53,229 nucleotides of DNA, taken from Microbacterium sp. TPD7012 (GTDB lineage: Bacteria > Actinomycetota > Actinomycetes > Actinomycetales > Microbacteriaceae). Below, piece after piece: positions 31,776-40,724 of this stretch. How positions within the stretch are numbered: the stretch's first letter is position 1; each line of letters starts with the position of its first letter. A program made the translations under genes and the position numbers. The stretch is taken from positions 1 to 53,229 of the forward strand of contig NZ_QDFV01000011.1 of the NCBI RefSeq assembly GCF_003075395.1, given 5' to 3'. The notes beneath the pieces were generated by a model. The model had not been told where the DNA came from and did not search any database. It saw nothing but the letters and a program-made list of their open reading frames with translations.

Positions 31776-32243
31776 ATGAGTTCGGTGAAGAAGCACTCAT
31801 CGCTCGACGCGGTGTCCAAGACGATCATCGAGCTGCTCCAAGAGGACGGACGCCGCTCCTACTCCGACATCGGCCGCGTGGTCGGCCTGAGCGAGGCCGC
31901 CGTGCGTCAGCGGGTGCAGCGGCTGACCGAATCGGGCGTGATGCAGATCGTCGCGGTGACCGATCCGATGCAGCTCGGCTTCCACCGTCAGGCCATGATC
32001 GGCATCCGCGTCTCCGGCGACACGCGGGTCGTCGCGGAGGCGATCGCCCGGGTCGAGGCGATCGACTACGTGGTGATCACCGTCGGAGCGTTCGACGTGC
32101 TCGCCGAGGTGGTCTGCGAGGACGACGATCAGCTGCTGGCCCTCATCAACGACGTCATCCGTCCGATCGAGGGCGTGGTGTCGACCGAGACCTTCATCTA
32201 CGCCAAGCTGCAGAAGCAGCTCTACAACTGGGGGACCAGATGA
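31776..32243 (+). CDS. Lrp/AsnC family transcriptional regulator
   Basis: A 155-residue regulator: HTH at about residues 10-60 (DAVSKTIIELLQEDGRRSYS then VGLSEAAVRQRVQRL) and a RAM/effector domain (about 70-150) with HRQAMIGIRVSGD and DYVVITVGAFDVLAEV. Lrp-type proteins sense amino acids as oligomers. The gene overlaps the aminotransferase start (ATGA) and probably controls it in response to an amino acid or amine. The start at 31776 gives the canonical length. Confidence 0.92.
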   Translation: MSSVKKHSSLDAVSKTIIELLQEDGRRSYSDIGRVVGLSEAAVRQRVQRLTESGVMQIVAVTDPMQLGFHRQAMIGIRVSGDTRVVAEAIARVEAIDYVVITVGAFDVLAEVVCEDDDQLLALINDVIRPIEGVVSTETFIYAKLQKQLYNWGTR

Positions 32244-33634
32244 GCACGACCCGCACGACCCCGTCGGAATCCGCGCTGCAGAAGATGGCGAAGGATCATC
32301 TCTGGATGCACTTCACCCGGCAGTCCACGATGGCCGAGTCGGGCGTGCCGATCATCGTCAAGGGCGACGGGCACCGGATCTGGGATTCCTCGGGCAAGGA
32401 GTACTTCGACGGCCTCTCCGGACTGTTCGTGGTGAACGCCGGACACGGCAGGCGCCGCCTGGCCGAGGCGGCCGCCGCCCAGGCCGCCGAGCTGTCGTTC
32501 TTCCCGCTGTGGTCCTACGCCCATCCCGCCGCGATCGAACTGGCCGACCGGCTCGCGGACGAGGCTCCGGGAGATCTGAACAGGGTCTTCTTCTCGACCG
32601 GCGGCGGCGAGGCCGTGGAGACCGCGCTGAAGCTGGCCAAGCACTACTGGAAGCTGCAGGGCAGGCCCACCAAGCACAAGGTGATCTCGCGATCGGTCGC
32701 CTACCACGGGACGCCGCACGGCGCGCTCGCGATCACCGGGATCCCGGCGATGAAGGCCATGTTCGAGCCGGTCGCGCCCGGGGGCTTCCGCGTGCCGAAC
32801 ACCAACTTCTACCGCGCGGCCGAGATGGGCGCGCCCGCCGACGACCTCGAGGCGTTCGGACGCTGGGCGGCCGACCGCATCGAGGAGATGATCCTCTTCG
32901 AGGGTGCAGACACGGTGGCCGCGGTGTTCCTCGAGCCTGTGCAGAACTCCGGCGGGTGCTTCCCGCCTCCTCCCGGCTACTTCGCCCGCGTGCGCGAGAT
33001 CTGCGACCGTCACGATGTGCTGCTCGTCTCGGACGAGGTCATCTGCGCCTTCGGCCGGCTCGGCCACACGTTCGCCTGCACGGGCCTCGGCTACGTGCCC
33101 GACATGATCACCTGCGCGAAGGGGATGACCAGCGGCTACTCCCCCATCGGCGCCACGATCGTCAGCGACCGCATCTACGAGCCCTTCTCGCACGGAGACG
33201 TGTCGTTCCCCCACGGCTACACGTTCGGCGGCCATCCCGTGTCGGCGGCGGTGGCGCTGGAGAACCTCGCGATCTTCGACGAGGAGGGACTCAACGCCCG
33301 CGTGCGGGAGAACTCTCCGCTGTTCCGCGCCGAGCTCGAGAAGCTGAGCGATCTGCCCCTCGTGGGCGACGTGCGCGGCGACGGGTACTTCTTCGGAATC
33401 GAGCTCGTGAAGGACAAGAGCACCAAGGAGACCTTCGACGATGCGGAATCCGAGCGGCTGCTGCGAGGATTCCTCTCCCCCGCCCTGTTCGCGGCCGGGC
33501 TCTACTGCCGCGCCGACGACCGGGGCGATCCCGTCATCCAGCTCGCTCCCCCGCTCACCACGGGCCCGGCGGAGTTCCGGGAGATCGAGCAGATCCTCCG
33601 CGACGTCCTGACGCGCGCTCAGGCGGTGCTCTGA
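32240..33634 (+). CDS. Class III aminotransferase (omega-amino acid:pyruvate type)
   Basis: A 464-residue PLP enzyme. FFSTGGGEAVETALKLAK binds the PLP phosphate, Asp265 in LLVSDEVICAFGR contacts the pyridine nitrogen, and Lys294 in CAKGMTSGY forms the Schiff base. It resembles beta-alanine/omega-amino acid:pyruvate and diamine aminotransferases. It would transfer an amino group to pyruvate or 2-oxoglutarate. It is coupled to the Lrp gene upstream. Being within 6 kb of a gamma-glutamylation cluster, it could serve amine or GABA catabolism, but this is inference. Confidence 0.92.
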   Translation: MSTTRTTPSESALQKMAKDHLWMHFTRQSTMAESGVPIIVKGDGHRIWDSSGKEYFDGLSGLFVVNAGHGRRRLAEAAAAQAAELSFFPLWSYAHPAAIELADRLADEAPGDLNRVFFSTGGGEAVETALKLAKHYWKLQGRPTKHKVISRSVAYHGTPHGALAITGIPAMKAMFEPVAPGGFRVPNTNFYRAAEMGAPADDLEAFGRWAADRIEEMILFEGADTVAAVFLEPVQNSGGCFPPPPGYFARVREICDRHDVLLVSDEVICAFGRLGHTFACTGLGYVPDMITCAKGMTSGYSPIGATIVSDRIYEPFSHGDVSFPHGYTFGGHPVSAAVALENLAIFDEEGLNARVRENSPLFRAELEKLSDLPLVGDVRGDGYFFGIELVKDKSTKETFDDAESERLLRGFLSPALFAAGLYCRADDRGDPVIQLAPPLTTGPAEFREIEQILRDVLTRAQAVL

Positions 33635-33718
33635 CCGCCGGAGCGCGGTGATGCAGCATATCGGGTCGCGCGGATACCGCCCCTCTCTCCGGCGCTACGG
33701 TGGCGCCCGGGAGACATC

Positions 33719-34624
33719 ATGCTCGACACGGGGGAAGAGAATCGGACGGCCTTCGCTCAGGCCTTCTCGGGGGCGATCACGGCGCGAGGGGTCTCGCTGT
33801 CCTGGCTGCACAGACGGCTCAAGGACCGGGCGAACCCCATCTCGGTCGCGACCCTCAGCTACTGGCGGTCGGGAGAACGGCACCCCGAGGGCCTGCGGTC
33901 GCTGACCGCGCTGGAGGACGTCGAGCGCCTGCTCGGGCTGGAGCCGGGCGCTCTGCTCGACCTCGTGAGCACGCGCGCACGACTCGGGTCGCTCGCGCCC
34001 GCGCAGAACCCGTTCACCGAATCCCAGGTCCGCGATGCGGCGGCCGAGACCCTGAGGCTGCTCGATGCACCGCCGATCGAGGCGACGAGGTCGCTGTCCG
34101 CGCACGTGGTGTCGACCGTCGACGAGAACGGACTGCTCCGCGATCGCACGGCGCAGGTCCTCGTGCAGGCCGTCGCACCGTTCGTCCACGAGATGACCTA
34201 CGCCCTGATGTCCGTCGAGAGGGTCGTCCGCCGGCCCGAGTGCACGCTCCGGGGAGCGACCCTGGTGCGCGAGCACCTGCACGAGAGCGAGCATGTCTAC
34301 GCCTGCGTGCTCCGCCTGGATCGACCGCTGGTGATGGGCGCGACGACGATGCTCGAGATCGGGATGGCTGTCCCGCCGCCGCCCGCGGGAGAGCTCCCGG
34401 CCGAGGACGAGACGGCCGCCTTCGTGATGCGTCCGATCCGTGACCTCGTCGTCTGGACATGCTTCCATCCGGATGCCGTCCCCGACTGGACGACGGAGTT
34501 CGAGCGCACGCCCGCGACCGACGGCCTGGTGTCGCGGACGCTGTCTCCGCGCGACTCCATCCACCAGTCACGCCGGGATTTCGGGCCCGGCATCCTCGGC
34601 ATCCGATGGGGGTTCGACCGCTGA
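33719..34624 (+). CDS. Unrecognised HTH-containing protein, copy 1 of a tandem pair
   Basis: A 301-residue protein not recognised as any named family. Residues about 10-75 look like a helix-turn-helix of the XRE kind (SWLHRRLKDRANPISVATL, then YWRSGER and a helix LTALEDVERLLGL). The remaining 220 residues hold recurring blocks also found in copy 2: QNPFTESQ, LLDAPPIEATR, LVREHLHESEHVYACVLRLD, VMRPIRDLVVWTCFH and DFGPGILGIRWGF. No signal peptide or membrane helix. GGGAGA lies before the ATG at 33719. A DNA-binding sensor with an unknown ligand domain is the simplest guess. Confidence 0.75.
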   Translation: MLDTGEENRTAFAQAFSGAITARGVSLSWLHRRLKDRANPISVATLSYWRSGERHPEGLRSLTALEDVERLLGLEPGALLDLVSTRARLGSLAPAQNPFTESQVRDAAAETLRLLDAPPIEATRSLSAHVVSTVDENGLLRDRTAQVLVQAVAPFVHEMTYALMSVERVVRRPECTLRGATLVREHLHESEHVYACVLRLDRPLVMGATTMLEIGMAVPPPPAGELPAEDETAAFVMRPIRDLVVWTCFHPDAVPDWTTEFERTPATDGLVSRTLSPRDSIHQSRRDFGPGILGIRWGFDR

Positions 34625-34654
34625 CGGGACTATCGTCGGGGAGAGGAGGGTGGG

Positions 34655-35554
34655 ATGGCAGCTGAGGTTCCCGACGGACGCGACTCGTTCAGCAGGGCGT
34701 TCGGAGCAGCGCTCACCGCGAGCGGCATCTCGCTCTCGTCGCTCCAGCGCCGACTCGTCGCCCGCGCCAACCCCGTCTCGCTCACGACCCTCAGTTACTG
34801 GCGCTCCGGGGAGCGCGCGCCCGAGGGAGCAGCCTCGCTCGCCGCCGTCGAGGACATCGAGCGGCTACTCGGCCTGCCATCGGGGGCTCTCGGCGGCCTG
34901 GTGCCGGAGCGCGTGCGCCTGGGAGCGCTGCACGAACCCCGCAACCCGTTCACGGAGGAGCAGATCACCCGGGCGCTGTCCGAGACGCTCGAGCTCCTCG
35001 ATGCGCCGCCGCTCGACATCACCCGTGAGCTCTCGACGCATGTGATCGCGGATGTGTCCGCCGACGGCTACCTGCGCCGCCGTGCCGCCCAGACCCTGAT
35101 CCAGTCCGTCATCCCCGCGACCGTCGACCACGTGACGTACACCCTGCTGTCGGCGGAGGACGTCATCGACCGCCCGGAGATGACAGTGCGAGGGGCGCGG
35201 ATGGTCCGCGATCACCTGCACGTCAGCGAGCACGTGTACGCCTACGTCCTGAAGCTCGACCAGCCGCTCACGCTCGGCGCGACGACGATGATCGAGGTCA
35301 CGATGGAAGGGCATGAGGAGTACACCTCGCAGCCGGAGACCGGCGCCTTCGTCGTGCGCCCCATCCGCGACCTCGTCCTGTGGACGCGATTCCATGAGGA
35401 CGCCGTCCCGGACTGGCTCGACGAGCTCGAGCGGACCGAGTCGACGGACGGCACGGTCTACCGCCCGCTCCGGCCGCAGACCTCGGTGCATCAGACGCGT
35501 CGGGACTTCGGTCCTGGCGCGCTCGGCATCCGCTGGGGATACGACGACCGCTGA
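34655..35554 (+). CDS. Unrecognised HTH-containing protein, copy 2 of a tandem pair
   Basis: A 299-residue paralogue of the preceding gene, similar along its whole length: SLQRRLVARANPVSLTTL and YWRSGERAPEG in the HTH, RNPFTEEQ, LLDAPPLDITREL, MVRDHLHVSEHVYAYVLKLD, GATTMIEV, VVRPIRDLVLWTRFHEDAVP and DFGPGALGIRWGYDDR. The paralogue differs in a shorter loop after GATTM. GAGGAGGG precedes the ATG, 30 nt after copy 1, so both could be on one transcript; a TATCGT hexamer at 34631 may also serve as its own -10. Function unknown. Confidence 0.75.
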   Translation: MAAEVPDGRDSFSRAFGAALTASGISLSSLQRRLVARANPVSLTTLSYWRSGERAPEGAASLAAVEDIERLLGLPSGALGGLVPERVRLGALHEPRNPFTEEQITRALSETLELLDAPPLDITRELSTHVIADVSADGYLRRRAAQTLIQSVIPATVDHVTYTLLSAEDVIDRPEMTVRGARMVRDHLHVSEHVYAYVLKLDQPLTLGATTMIEVTMEGHEEYTSQPETGAFVVRPIRDLVLWTRFHEDAVPDWLDELERTESTDGTVYRPLRPQTSVHQTRRDFGPGALGIRWGYDDR

Positions 35555-35582
35555 TCCGGCGATCCGAGCGGCCGGGTGACCG

Positions 35583-36305
35583 TCACGTCAGGAAGCCGCG
35601 CAGCAACGCCTCGGAGCCGGCGAGATGATCGCGCATCGCCGCCTCCGCGGCATCCGCTCGTCCGGCGAGGATCGCGGAGACGATGCTCTCGTGCTGCTCA
35701 CCCGAGTGCTGGATGTTCCGCGGCATCAGCGGGAACGTGTCGAGCCAGGCGTTGACGTCGGCGCGGTTCTCGGCCACGAGCGCGACGAGTGAGGGGATGC
35801 CCGCGGCCTCCGCGATCGCGAGATGCAGCAGGGTGTCGAGGCGTCGATACTCGTCCGGTCCCGCCGGCAGCGCCGCCTCATGCCGCGCCCACAGATCCGC
35901 ACGGGTCGCGGCGTCGAGGGACCGGCTCGCGGCCGCGCGGGCGGCACCGGTCTCGAGCACGCGCCGCAGGCCGAGGACATCGTCGATCTTCTCCGGTGCC
36001 ACGGCGCCGGGGACCGACGGGTGCGGCAGCGGATCCGCGACGAAGGTCCCTCCGTACCGTCCTCGACGGGGAAGGAGATAGCCGGTGTCGGCCAGTTCGC
36101 GGATGGCCTCGCGCACGGTGTCGCGACTCACGCCGAAGGATGCCGCGAGCTCCCGCTCCGGGGGCAGGGACTCCCCCGGGGCGACCACGCCGAGACGGAT
36201 CGTCTGCACGAGACGGGCGACCGCGTCCTCCAGGGCGTTGCCGCGCCGCAGCGGCCGATAGACCGCTCTCCGCACCTCGACGAGGTCGCCGTCGTGGTCG
36301 TTCAC
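35583..36305 (-). CDS. GntR (FadR subfamily) transcriptional regulator
   Basis: A 240-residue regulator with a winged HTH at about 22-88 (LPPERELAASFGVSRDTVRE and YGGTFVA wing) and an all-helical FCD ligand domain at about 105-235 (LHLAIAEAAG and QHESIVSAI with metal-type His residues). It is the last gene of the gamma-glutamylation operon: its GTG at 36305 overlaps the SDR stop (GTGA). It probably autoregulates the operon and the divergent permease through the dyad at 40638-40653. Confidence 0.9.
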   Translation of the reverse strand: MNDHDGDLVEVRRAVYRPLRRGNALEDAVARLVQTIRLGVVAPGESLPPERELAASFGVSRDTVREAIRELADTGYLLPRRGRYGGTFVADPLPHPSVPGAVAPEKIDDVLGLRRVLETGAARAAASRSLDAATRADLWARHEAALPAGPDEYRRLDTLLHLAIAEAAGIPSLVALVAENRADVNAWLDTFPLMPRNIQHSGEQHESIVSAILAGRADAAEAAMRDHLAGSEALLRGFLT

Positions 36306-37081
36306 AGCGGGGTGACGTAGGCGTTCGTGATCCCGCCGTCCACGACGAAAGCGCTCGCGGTGATGAACGACGAGTCGTCCGAGGCGAGGAAGGCCACGGC
36401 CGCCGCCAGTTCCGACGGTTCCGCGAAGCGCCCCATCGGCACGTGCACGAGCCGTCGCTGCGCGCGCTCCGGGTCCTTGGCGAACAGCTCCTGCAGCAGC
36501 GGCGTGTTCACCGGTCCGGGGCACAGCGCGTTCACGCGCACCCCCTGCCGGGCGAACTGCACGCCCAGCTCGCGCGACATCGCGAGCACGCCGCCCTTAG
36601 ACGCGGTGTAGCTGATCTGCGAGGTCGCCGAGCCCAGCAGCGCGACGAACGACGCCGTGTTGATGATCGAGCCGCGTCCCGCCGGCACCATGTGCCGCAG
36701 CGCCGCACGGCTGCACAGGTACACGCTCTTGAGATTCACATCCTGCACCCGGTCCCACGCCGGCAGCTCCGTCGTCTCGATCGAGTCGTCGTCGGCCGGT
36801 GAGATGCCGGCGTTGTTGAAGGCGATGTCGATGCGGCCGAACTCCGCAGCCACTCCGTCGAACAGCGCGTTCACCTTGGCCTCGTCGGCGACGTCGACAG
36901 GGCGGAACACCCCGCCCACCTTCGCCGCAGCCTCCTCGCCCGTCGCCGGGTCGACGTCGGCGATGACGACGAAGGCTCCCTCTGCCGCGAAGCGCTCGGC
37001 GGTGGCGAACCCGATGCCGCTCGCACCACCGGTGATGATGGCGACGCGGTCCTTCAGGCGCTGGGTCAGATCGATGCTCAT
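36302..37081 (-). CDS. SDR family oxidoreductase
   Basis: A 259-residue classical short-chain dehydrogenase: cofactor motif TGGASGIG (17-24), NNAG (89-92), catalytic Ser144 (NTAS), Tyr158 and Lys162 (YTASK), and CPGPVNTPL after the active site. ADVD at 41-44 suggests NAD+ preference. In this operon, a step oxidising an alcohol to an aldehyde before the aldehyde dehydrogenase would fit it. The gene is 39 nt after the aldehyde dehydrogenase gene and overlaps the GntR gene. Confidence 0.92.
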   Translation of the reverse strand: MSIDLTQRLKDRVAIITGGASGIGFATAERFAAEGAFVVIADVDPATGEEAAAKVGGVFRPVDVADEAKVNALFDGVAAEFGRIDIAFNNAGISPADDDSIETTELPAWDRVQDVNLKSVYLCSRAALRHMVPAGRGSIINTASFVALLGSATSQISYTASKGGVLAMSRELGVQFARQGVRVNALCPGPVNTPLLQELFAKDPERAQRRLVHVPMGRFAEPSELAAAVAFLASDDSSFITASAFVVDGGITNAYVTPL

Positions 37082-37120
37082 GTGGGTTCTCCGCTCTGTG
37101 GGGTGTGGGGTGCGACGCGA

Positions 37121-38482
37121 TCAGGGTTCATCGGTCGCGAAGAAGACGTTCTTGGTCTCGGTGAAGTGCTCGGCGGCGTCCGGACCGAGCTCACGCCCGA
37201 GGCCGGAGGCCTTCATGCCGCCGAACGGCGTCGCGTAGCGCACCGAGGAGTGCGAGTTCACCGACAGCACACCGCTGCGCACGCCTCGCGCCACGCGCAC
37301 ACCGCGTCCGAGGCTCTCGGTCCATACGGAGCCTGCGAGCCCGTACACCGTGTCGTTCGCCAGGCGGATCGCGTCGGCCTCGTCCTCGAACGGCATCACC
37401 GCGACGACGGGGCCGAAGACCTCCTGTTGGGCGATGCGGTCGGAGGGGTCGGCGAGCACGACGGCCGGGGCGAACCAGAACCCGTCCCCCTCGGGCGCGG
37501 TACCGCGAAACGCGATGTCGGCGCCGTCGAGGAAGGAGGAGACGGTGTCGCGGTGCCCGGCCGAGATGAGCGGGCCCATGTCAGTGTCGGAGCTGCCGGG
37601 GTCTCCCACGCGCCAGGCCGCGACGGCCGGCTCGAGCAGTTCGAGGAAGCGGTCGAAGACCGAGCGCTGCACGAGCAGCCTGCTGCGCGCGCAGCAGTCC
37701 TGGCCGGCGTTGTCGAACACCGAGCCGGGCACCGCGGCCGCCGCCCGCTCGAGATCGGCGTCGGCGAAGACGATGTTCGCGCTCTTGCCGCCGAGCTCGA
37801 GCGTCACCGGCTTGAGCGCACGCGCACAGCCCGCCGCCACCTCGATGCCGACCTCGGTCGACCCGGTGAAGACCACCTTGCGCACGTCGGGATGCTCGAC
37901 CAGTCGCTGGCCCACCACCGAACCCAAGCCGGTCACGACCTCGAACAGTCCATCGGGGAGCCCTGCCTCGAGCGCGAGCTCGCCGAGGCGGATCGCCGTG
38001 AGCGGGGTCAGCTCGGCCGGCTTCAGCACCACCGCGTTGCCGGCGGCGAGCGCCGGCGCGAACGCCCACGACGCGATCGTCATGGGGAAGTTCCACGGCA
38101 CGATGACGCCGACCACGCCGTAGGGGTCGTGGAAGGTCACGTCGAGCCCGCCGGCCACCGGGATCTGCCGACCGGACAGGCGCTCCGGGTCGGCCGAGTA
38201 GTAGTTGAGCACCTGGGCGACGTGCCCCGCCTCCCAGCGGGCGGAGCCGATCGGATGCCCGGAGTTGAGGACCTCGAGCTGGGCGAGCTCTTCGACGGCA
38301 CCCTCGACCGCGCGGGCGAACGCCCGGAGCGCGTCCGCGCGGGCGACCGGTGCCAGCGCCGCCCACCGGCGCTGCGCGACGACGGCGCGGGCGATCGCGG
38401 CATCCGTCTCTCCGATGTCGGCGCGGGCGACGTCGCGGATCGCCGCGCCGGTCGACGGATTGATGACGGTGAACGCACTCAT
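37121..38482 (-). CDS. Aldehyde dehydrogenase
   Basis: A 453-residue NAD(P)-dependent aldehyde dehydrogenase, somewhat shorter than the 470-500 of most relatives at the N terminus. VPWNFPM (129-135), FTGSTEVG (205-212), general base Glu229 in LELGGK and catalytic Cys263 in GQDCCARSRL are intact; Cys264 next to it is extra. It would oxidise an aldehyde, probably the gamma-glutamylated intermediate, to an acid. The ATG at 38482 overlaps the amidotransferase stop (ATGA). Confidence 0.93.
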   Translation of the reverse strand: MSAFTVINPSTGAAIRDVARADIGETDAAIARAVVAQRRWAALAPVARADALRAFARAVEGAVEELAQLEVLNSGHPIGSARWEAGHVAQVLNYYSADPERLSGRQIPVAGGLDVTFHDPYGVVGVIVPWNFPMTIASWAFAPALAAGNAVVLKPAELTPLTAIRLGELALEAGLPDGLFEVVTGLGSVVGQRLVEHPDVRKVVFTGSTEVGIEVAAGCARALKPVTLELGGKSANIVFADADLERAAAAVPGSVFDNAGQDCCARSRLLVQRSVFDRFLELLEPAVAAWRVGDPGSSDTDMGPLISAGHRDTVSSFLDGADIAFRGTAPEGDGFWFAPAVVLADPSDRIAQQEVFGPVVAVMPFEDEADAIRLANDTVYGLAGSVWTESLGRGVRVARGVRSGVLSVNSHSSVRYATPFGGMKASGLGRELGPDAAEHFTETKNVFFATDEP

Positions 38483-39231
38483 CGCGATTCTTCCTTCCGT
38501 CGCGCGGCGAACGCGCGAGCCTGTGAGACGAGATCGGCGAAGAGACGCCGGTCCTCGGCGTTCTCCTCCGGATGCCATTGGATGCCGACGACATGGCCGG
38601 CCGAGGTGTCGACGAACGCCTGCACGAGTCCGTCGTCGGAGCGCGCGGCTGCGGTCAGTCCGTCTCCGAGCCGATCGATGCCCTGGTGGTGATAGCTGTG
38701 CACCCGCAGCCCGCCCGCACCGAGGACCCCGGCGAGCGCCGTGTCGTCCGACACCTCGATGTCGTTCTCGGCGAAGACGCCGCCGCCCAGACGGTAGCGC
38801 TCGGTTCCGAGAGTCTCGGGCAGATGCTGCTGGAGGGTGCCGCCGCGGGCGACGTTCACGAGCTGCAGACCCCGGCAGATCGCGAGCACCGGGATGCGCC
38901 GCCGCTCCGCCGCGCGGAACAGGGCGAGCTCCCAGGCGTCGCGGTCGGTGCGGGCGGGATCGGTGAGCGGATGCCGCTCCTCGTCGTAGAGCTCGGGGGC
39001 GACGTCGGCCCCGCCCGAGAGGATGATTCCGTCCATTCCGGCGATGGCCGCTTCCGCCGTCTCCGGATCCTGCGGGGGCAGCAGCAGCGCGATGCCGCCC
39101 GATGCGGTCACCCCGGTCAGGTACTGCTCGGGGAGGAACGCGGCCCGCACATCCCACACCCCCTGCTGCGCCCGCTCCAGATAGGTCGTGACACCGATCA
39201 GCGGTGCCGGTTCAGAGCCGCTCGAAACCAC
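38479..39231 (-). CDS. Gamma-glutamyl-GABA hydrolase-like class I amidotransferase (PuuD-like)
   Basis: A 250-residue peptidase C26 family enzyme. Oxyanion/entry segment ILSGGADVAPELY (70-82), nucleophile Cys119 in AICRGLQ, and the His/Glu pair in GIQWHPEE near 222-225. It would hydrolyse the gamma-glutamyl bond of an oxidised product, releasing glutamate and the free acid. Its GTG at 39231 overlaps the end of the ligase gene by 20 nt. In E. coli the corresponding enzyme is PuuD; here the released acid depends on the unknown amine. Confidence 0.9.
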   Translation of the reverse strand: MVSSGSEPAPLIGVTTYLERAQQGVWDVRAAFLPEQYLTGVTASGGIALLLPPQDPETAEAAIAGMDGIILSGGADVAPELYDEERHPLTDPARTDRDAWELALFRAAERRRIPVLAICRGLQLVNVARGGTLQQHLPETLGTERYRLGGGVFAENDIEVSDDTALAGVLGAGGLRVHSYHHQGIDRLGDGLTAAARSDDGLVQAFVDTSAGHVVGIQWHPEENAEDRRLFADLVSQARAFAARRKEESR

Positions 39232-40567
39232 GGATGCGCTCCCAGTCGGTGACGGCGGCGTCGTAGGCCTCGAGCTCGATGCGCGCCTGGTTCAGGTAGT
39301 GGTCCACGACGTCGTCGCCGAACGCCGCCCTCGCGATGGTCGACTCGCTGAACAGCTGCGCCGCCTCGCGGAGAGTCGTCGGGAGGTGGTCGACGCCGGC
39401 CTCGTAGGCGTTGCCCTCGAAGCGCTCCGGCAGCGGCAACTCGTTCTCGATGCCGTACAGGCCGCCGGCGATGATCGCCGAGATGCCCATGTACGGGTTC
39501 ACATCGCCGCCGGGCACCCGGTTCTCGACCCGGAGCCCGGAACCGCTGCCGATCACGCGCAGCGCGCAGGTGCGGTTGTCGATGCCCCAGGCGACGCCGG
39601 TCGGCGCGAAGCTGCCCTTGGCGAAGCGCTTGTAGGAGTTGATGTTCGGCGCGTAGAGCAGCGTGAACTCGCGGAGCGTCGCCAGGATGCCGGCGATCCA
39701 GTGCTCCATGACCGGGCTGAACCCGTGCGCTCCGTCGCCGGCCATCACCGGCGTGCCGTCATCCGCACGCAGCGAGAGGTGGATATGGCAGCTGTTGCCC
39801 TCGCGCTCGTTGAACTTCGCCATGAAGGTGAGCGCCTGCCCGTGCTGCGCGGCGATCTCCTTCGCACCGTTCTTGTAGATCACGTGCTGGTCGGCGGTCT
39901 CGCGCACTTCGGCGTAGCGGAATGCGATCTCCTGCTGGCCGAGGTTGCACTCGCCCTTGACGCCCTCGCAGTACATGCCCGCGCCGTCCATGCCGTTGCG
40001 GATGTCCCGCAGCAGCGGCTCCATCCGGGTCGAGGCCTGCAGGTTGTAGTCGACGTTGTAGTCGGTCGCCGGCGTCAGTCCCTCGTACTTGCGCGCCCAG
40101 GCGTCGCGGTAGGTGTTCTCGAACACGATGAACTCGAGCTCGGTTCCCGAGAAGGCGGTCCATCCCCGTTCGGCCAGGCGATCACGCTGCCGATCGAGGA
40201 TCGCGCGCGGCGACGGCCCCACCGGCTCGCCGTTCTGCCAGACCAGATCGGCCATGATCAGGACCGTGCCCTCGAGCCACGGCATCCGACGGAGCGTGAC
40301 GACATCGGGGCGCAGCACCATGTCGCCGTATCCGCGGTTCCAGCCCGACATCGCGTAGCCGTCGACCGTGTTCATGTCGACATCGACCGACAGCAGGTAG
40401 TCGCAGGCCTCGGCGCCGTGATGCAGGATGTCCTCCTGGAACAGCCGCGCGGAGACCCGCTTGCCGACCAGTCGTCCCTGCGCGTCGGCGAAGGCCACGA
40501 TCACCGTGTCGATCTCGCCGGCGGCGATGCCGGCATCCAGCTGCTCGATGCTCAGGTTTCCCGACAT
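39212..40567 (-). CDS. Glutamine-synthetase-like gamma-glutamyl-amine ligase
   Basis: A 451-residue GS-family ligase. Metal and glutamate-binding features are present: GTELEFIVFENTY, CEGVKGECNLGQQE, GNSCHIHLSL and SFAPTGVAWGIDNRTCALRV, and ENRVPGGDVNPY. Its neighbours (aldehyde dehydrogenase, gamma-glutamyl hydrolase) show that it glutamylates an amine (PuuA or GlnA4-like) rather than making glutamine. It uses ATP and L-glutamate in the cytosol. First gene of the five-gene operon, divergent from the permease. Putrescine, ethanolamine or another amino alcohol are possible substrates. Confidence 0.9.
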   Translation of the reverse strand: MSGNLSIEQLDAGIAAGEIDTVIVAFADAQGRLVGKRVSARLFQEDILHHGAEACDYLLSVDVDMNTVDGYAMSGWNRGYGDMVLRPDVVTLRRMPWLEGTVLIMADLVWQNGEPVGPSPRAILDRQRDRLAERGWTAFSGTELEFIVFENTYRDAWARKYEGLTPATDYNVDYNLQASTRMEPLLRDIRNGMDGAGMYCEGVKGECNLGQQEIAFRYAEVRETADQHVIYKNGAKEIAAQHGQALTFMAKFNEREGNSCHIHLSLRADDGTPVMAGDGAHGFSPVMEHWIAGILATLREFTLLYAPNINSYKRFAKGSFAPTGVAWGIDNRTCALRVIGSGSGLRVENRVPGGDVNPYMGISAIIAGGLYGIENELPLPERFEGNAYEAGVDHLPTTLREAAQLFSESTIARAAFGDDVVDHYLNQARIELEAYDAAVTDWERIRGFERL

Positions 40568-40637
40568 CTTCTCGCTCCCGTCGTCGTGGTGAAGGCGATC
40601 GACCGACCGGCTTCGCCCTCAGAGTAGATCACCTCGA

Positions 40638-40653
40638 CGTCTAAAGGTAGACG
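40638..40653. promoter_or_regulatory. Perfect inverted repeat in the ligase/permease divergent promoter
   Basis: CGTCTA-AAGG-TAGACG, 6-nt arms with a 4-nt spacer, lies between the ligase start (40567) and permease start (40725). Symmetry and location suit an operator for the GntR regulator encoded at the end of the operon. Confidence 0.5.
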
Positions 40654-40724
40654 AAACCACCATTGACTGCCACAATCATCCGCAAGGTGCACCCGGCGCC
40701 TGTGTGCATGCGAACGGAGAGCGG

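Noticed and set aside
33719..35554. Toxin-antitoxin or phage repressor origin of the tandem HTH genes
   Set aside because: Proteins are 300 residues each, similar to one another, with no toxin or mobile partner nearby.
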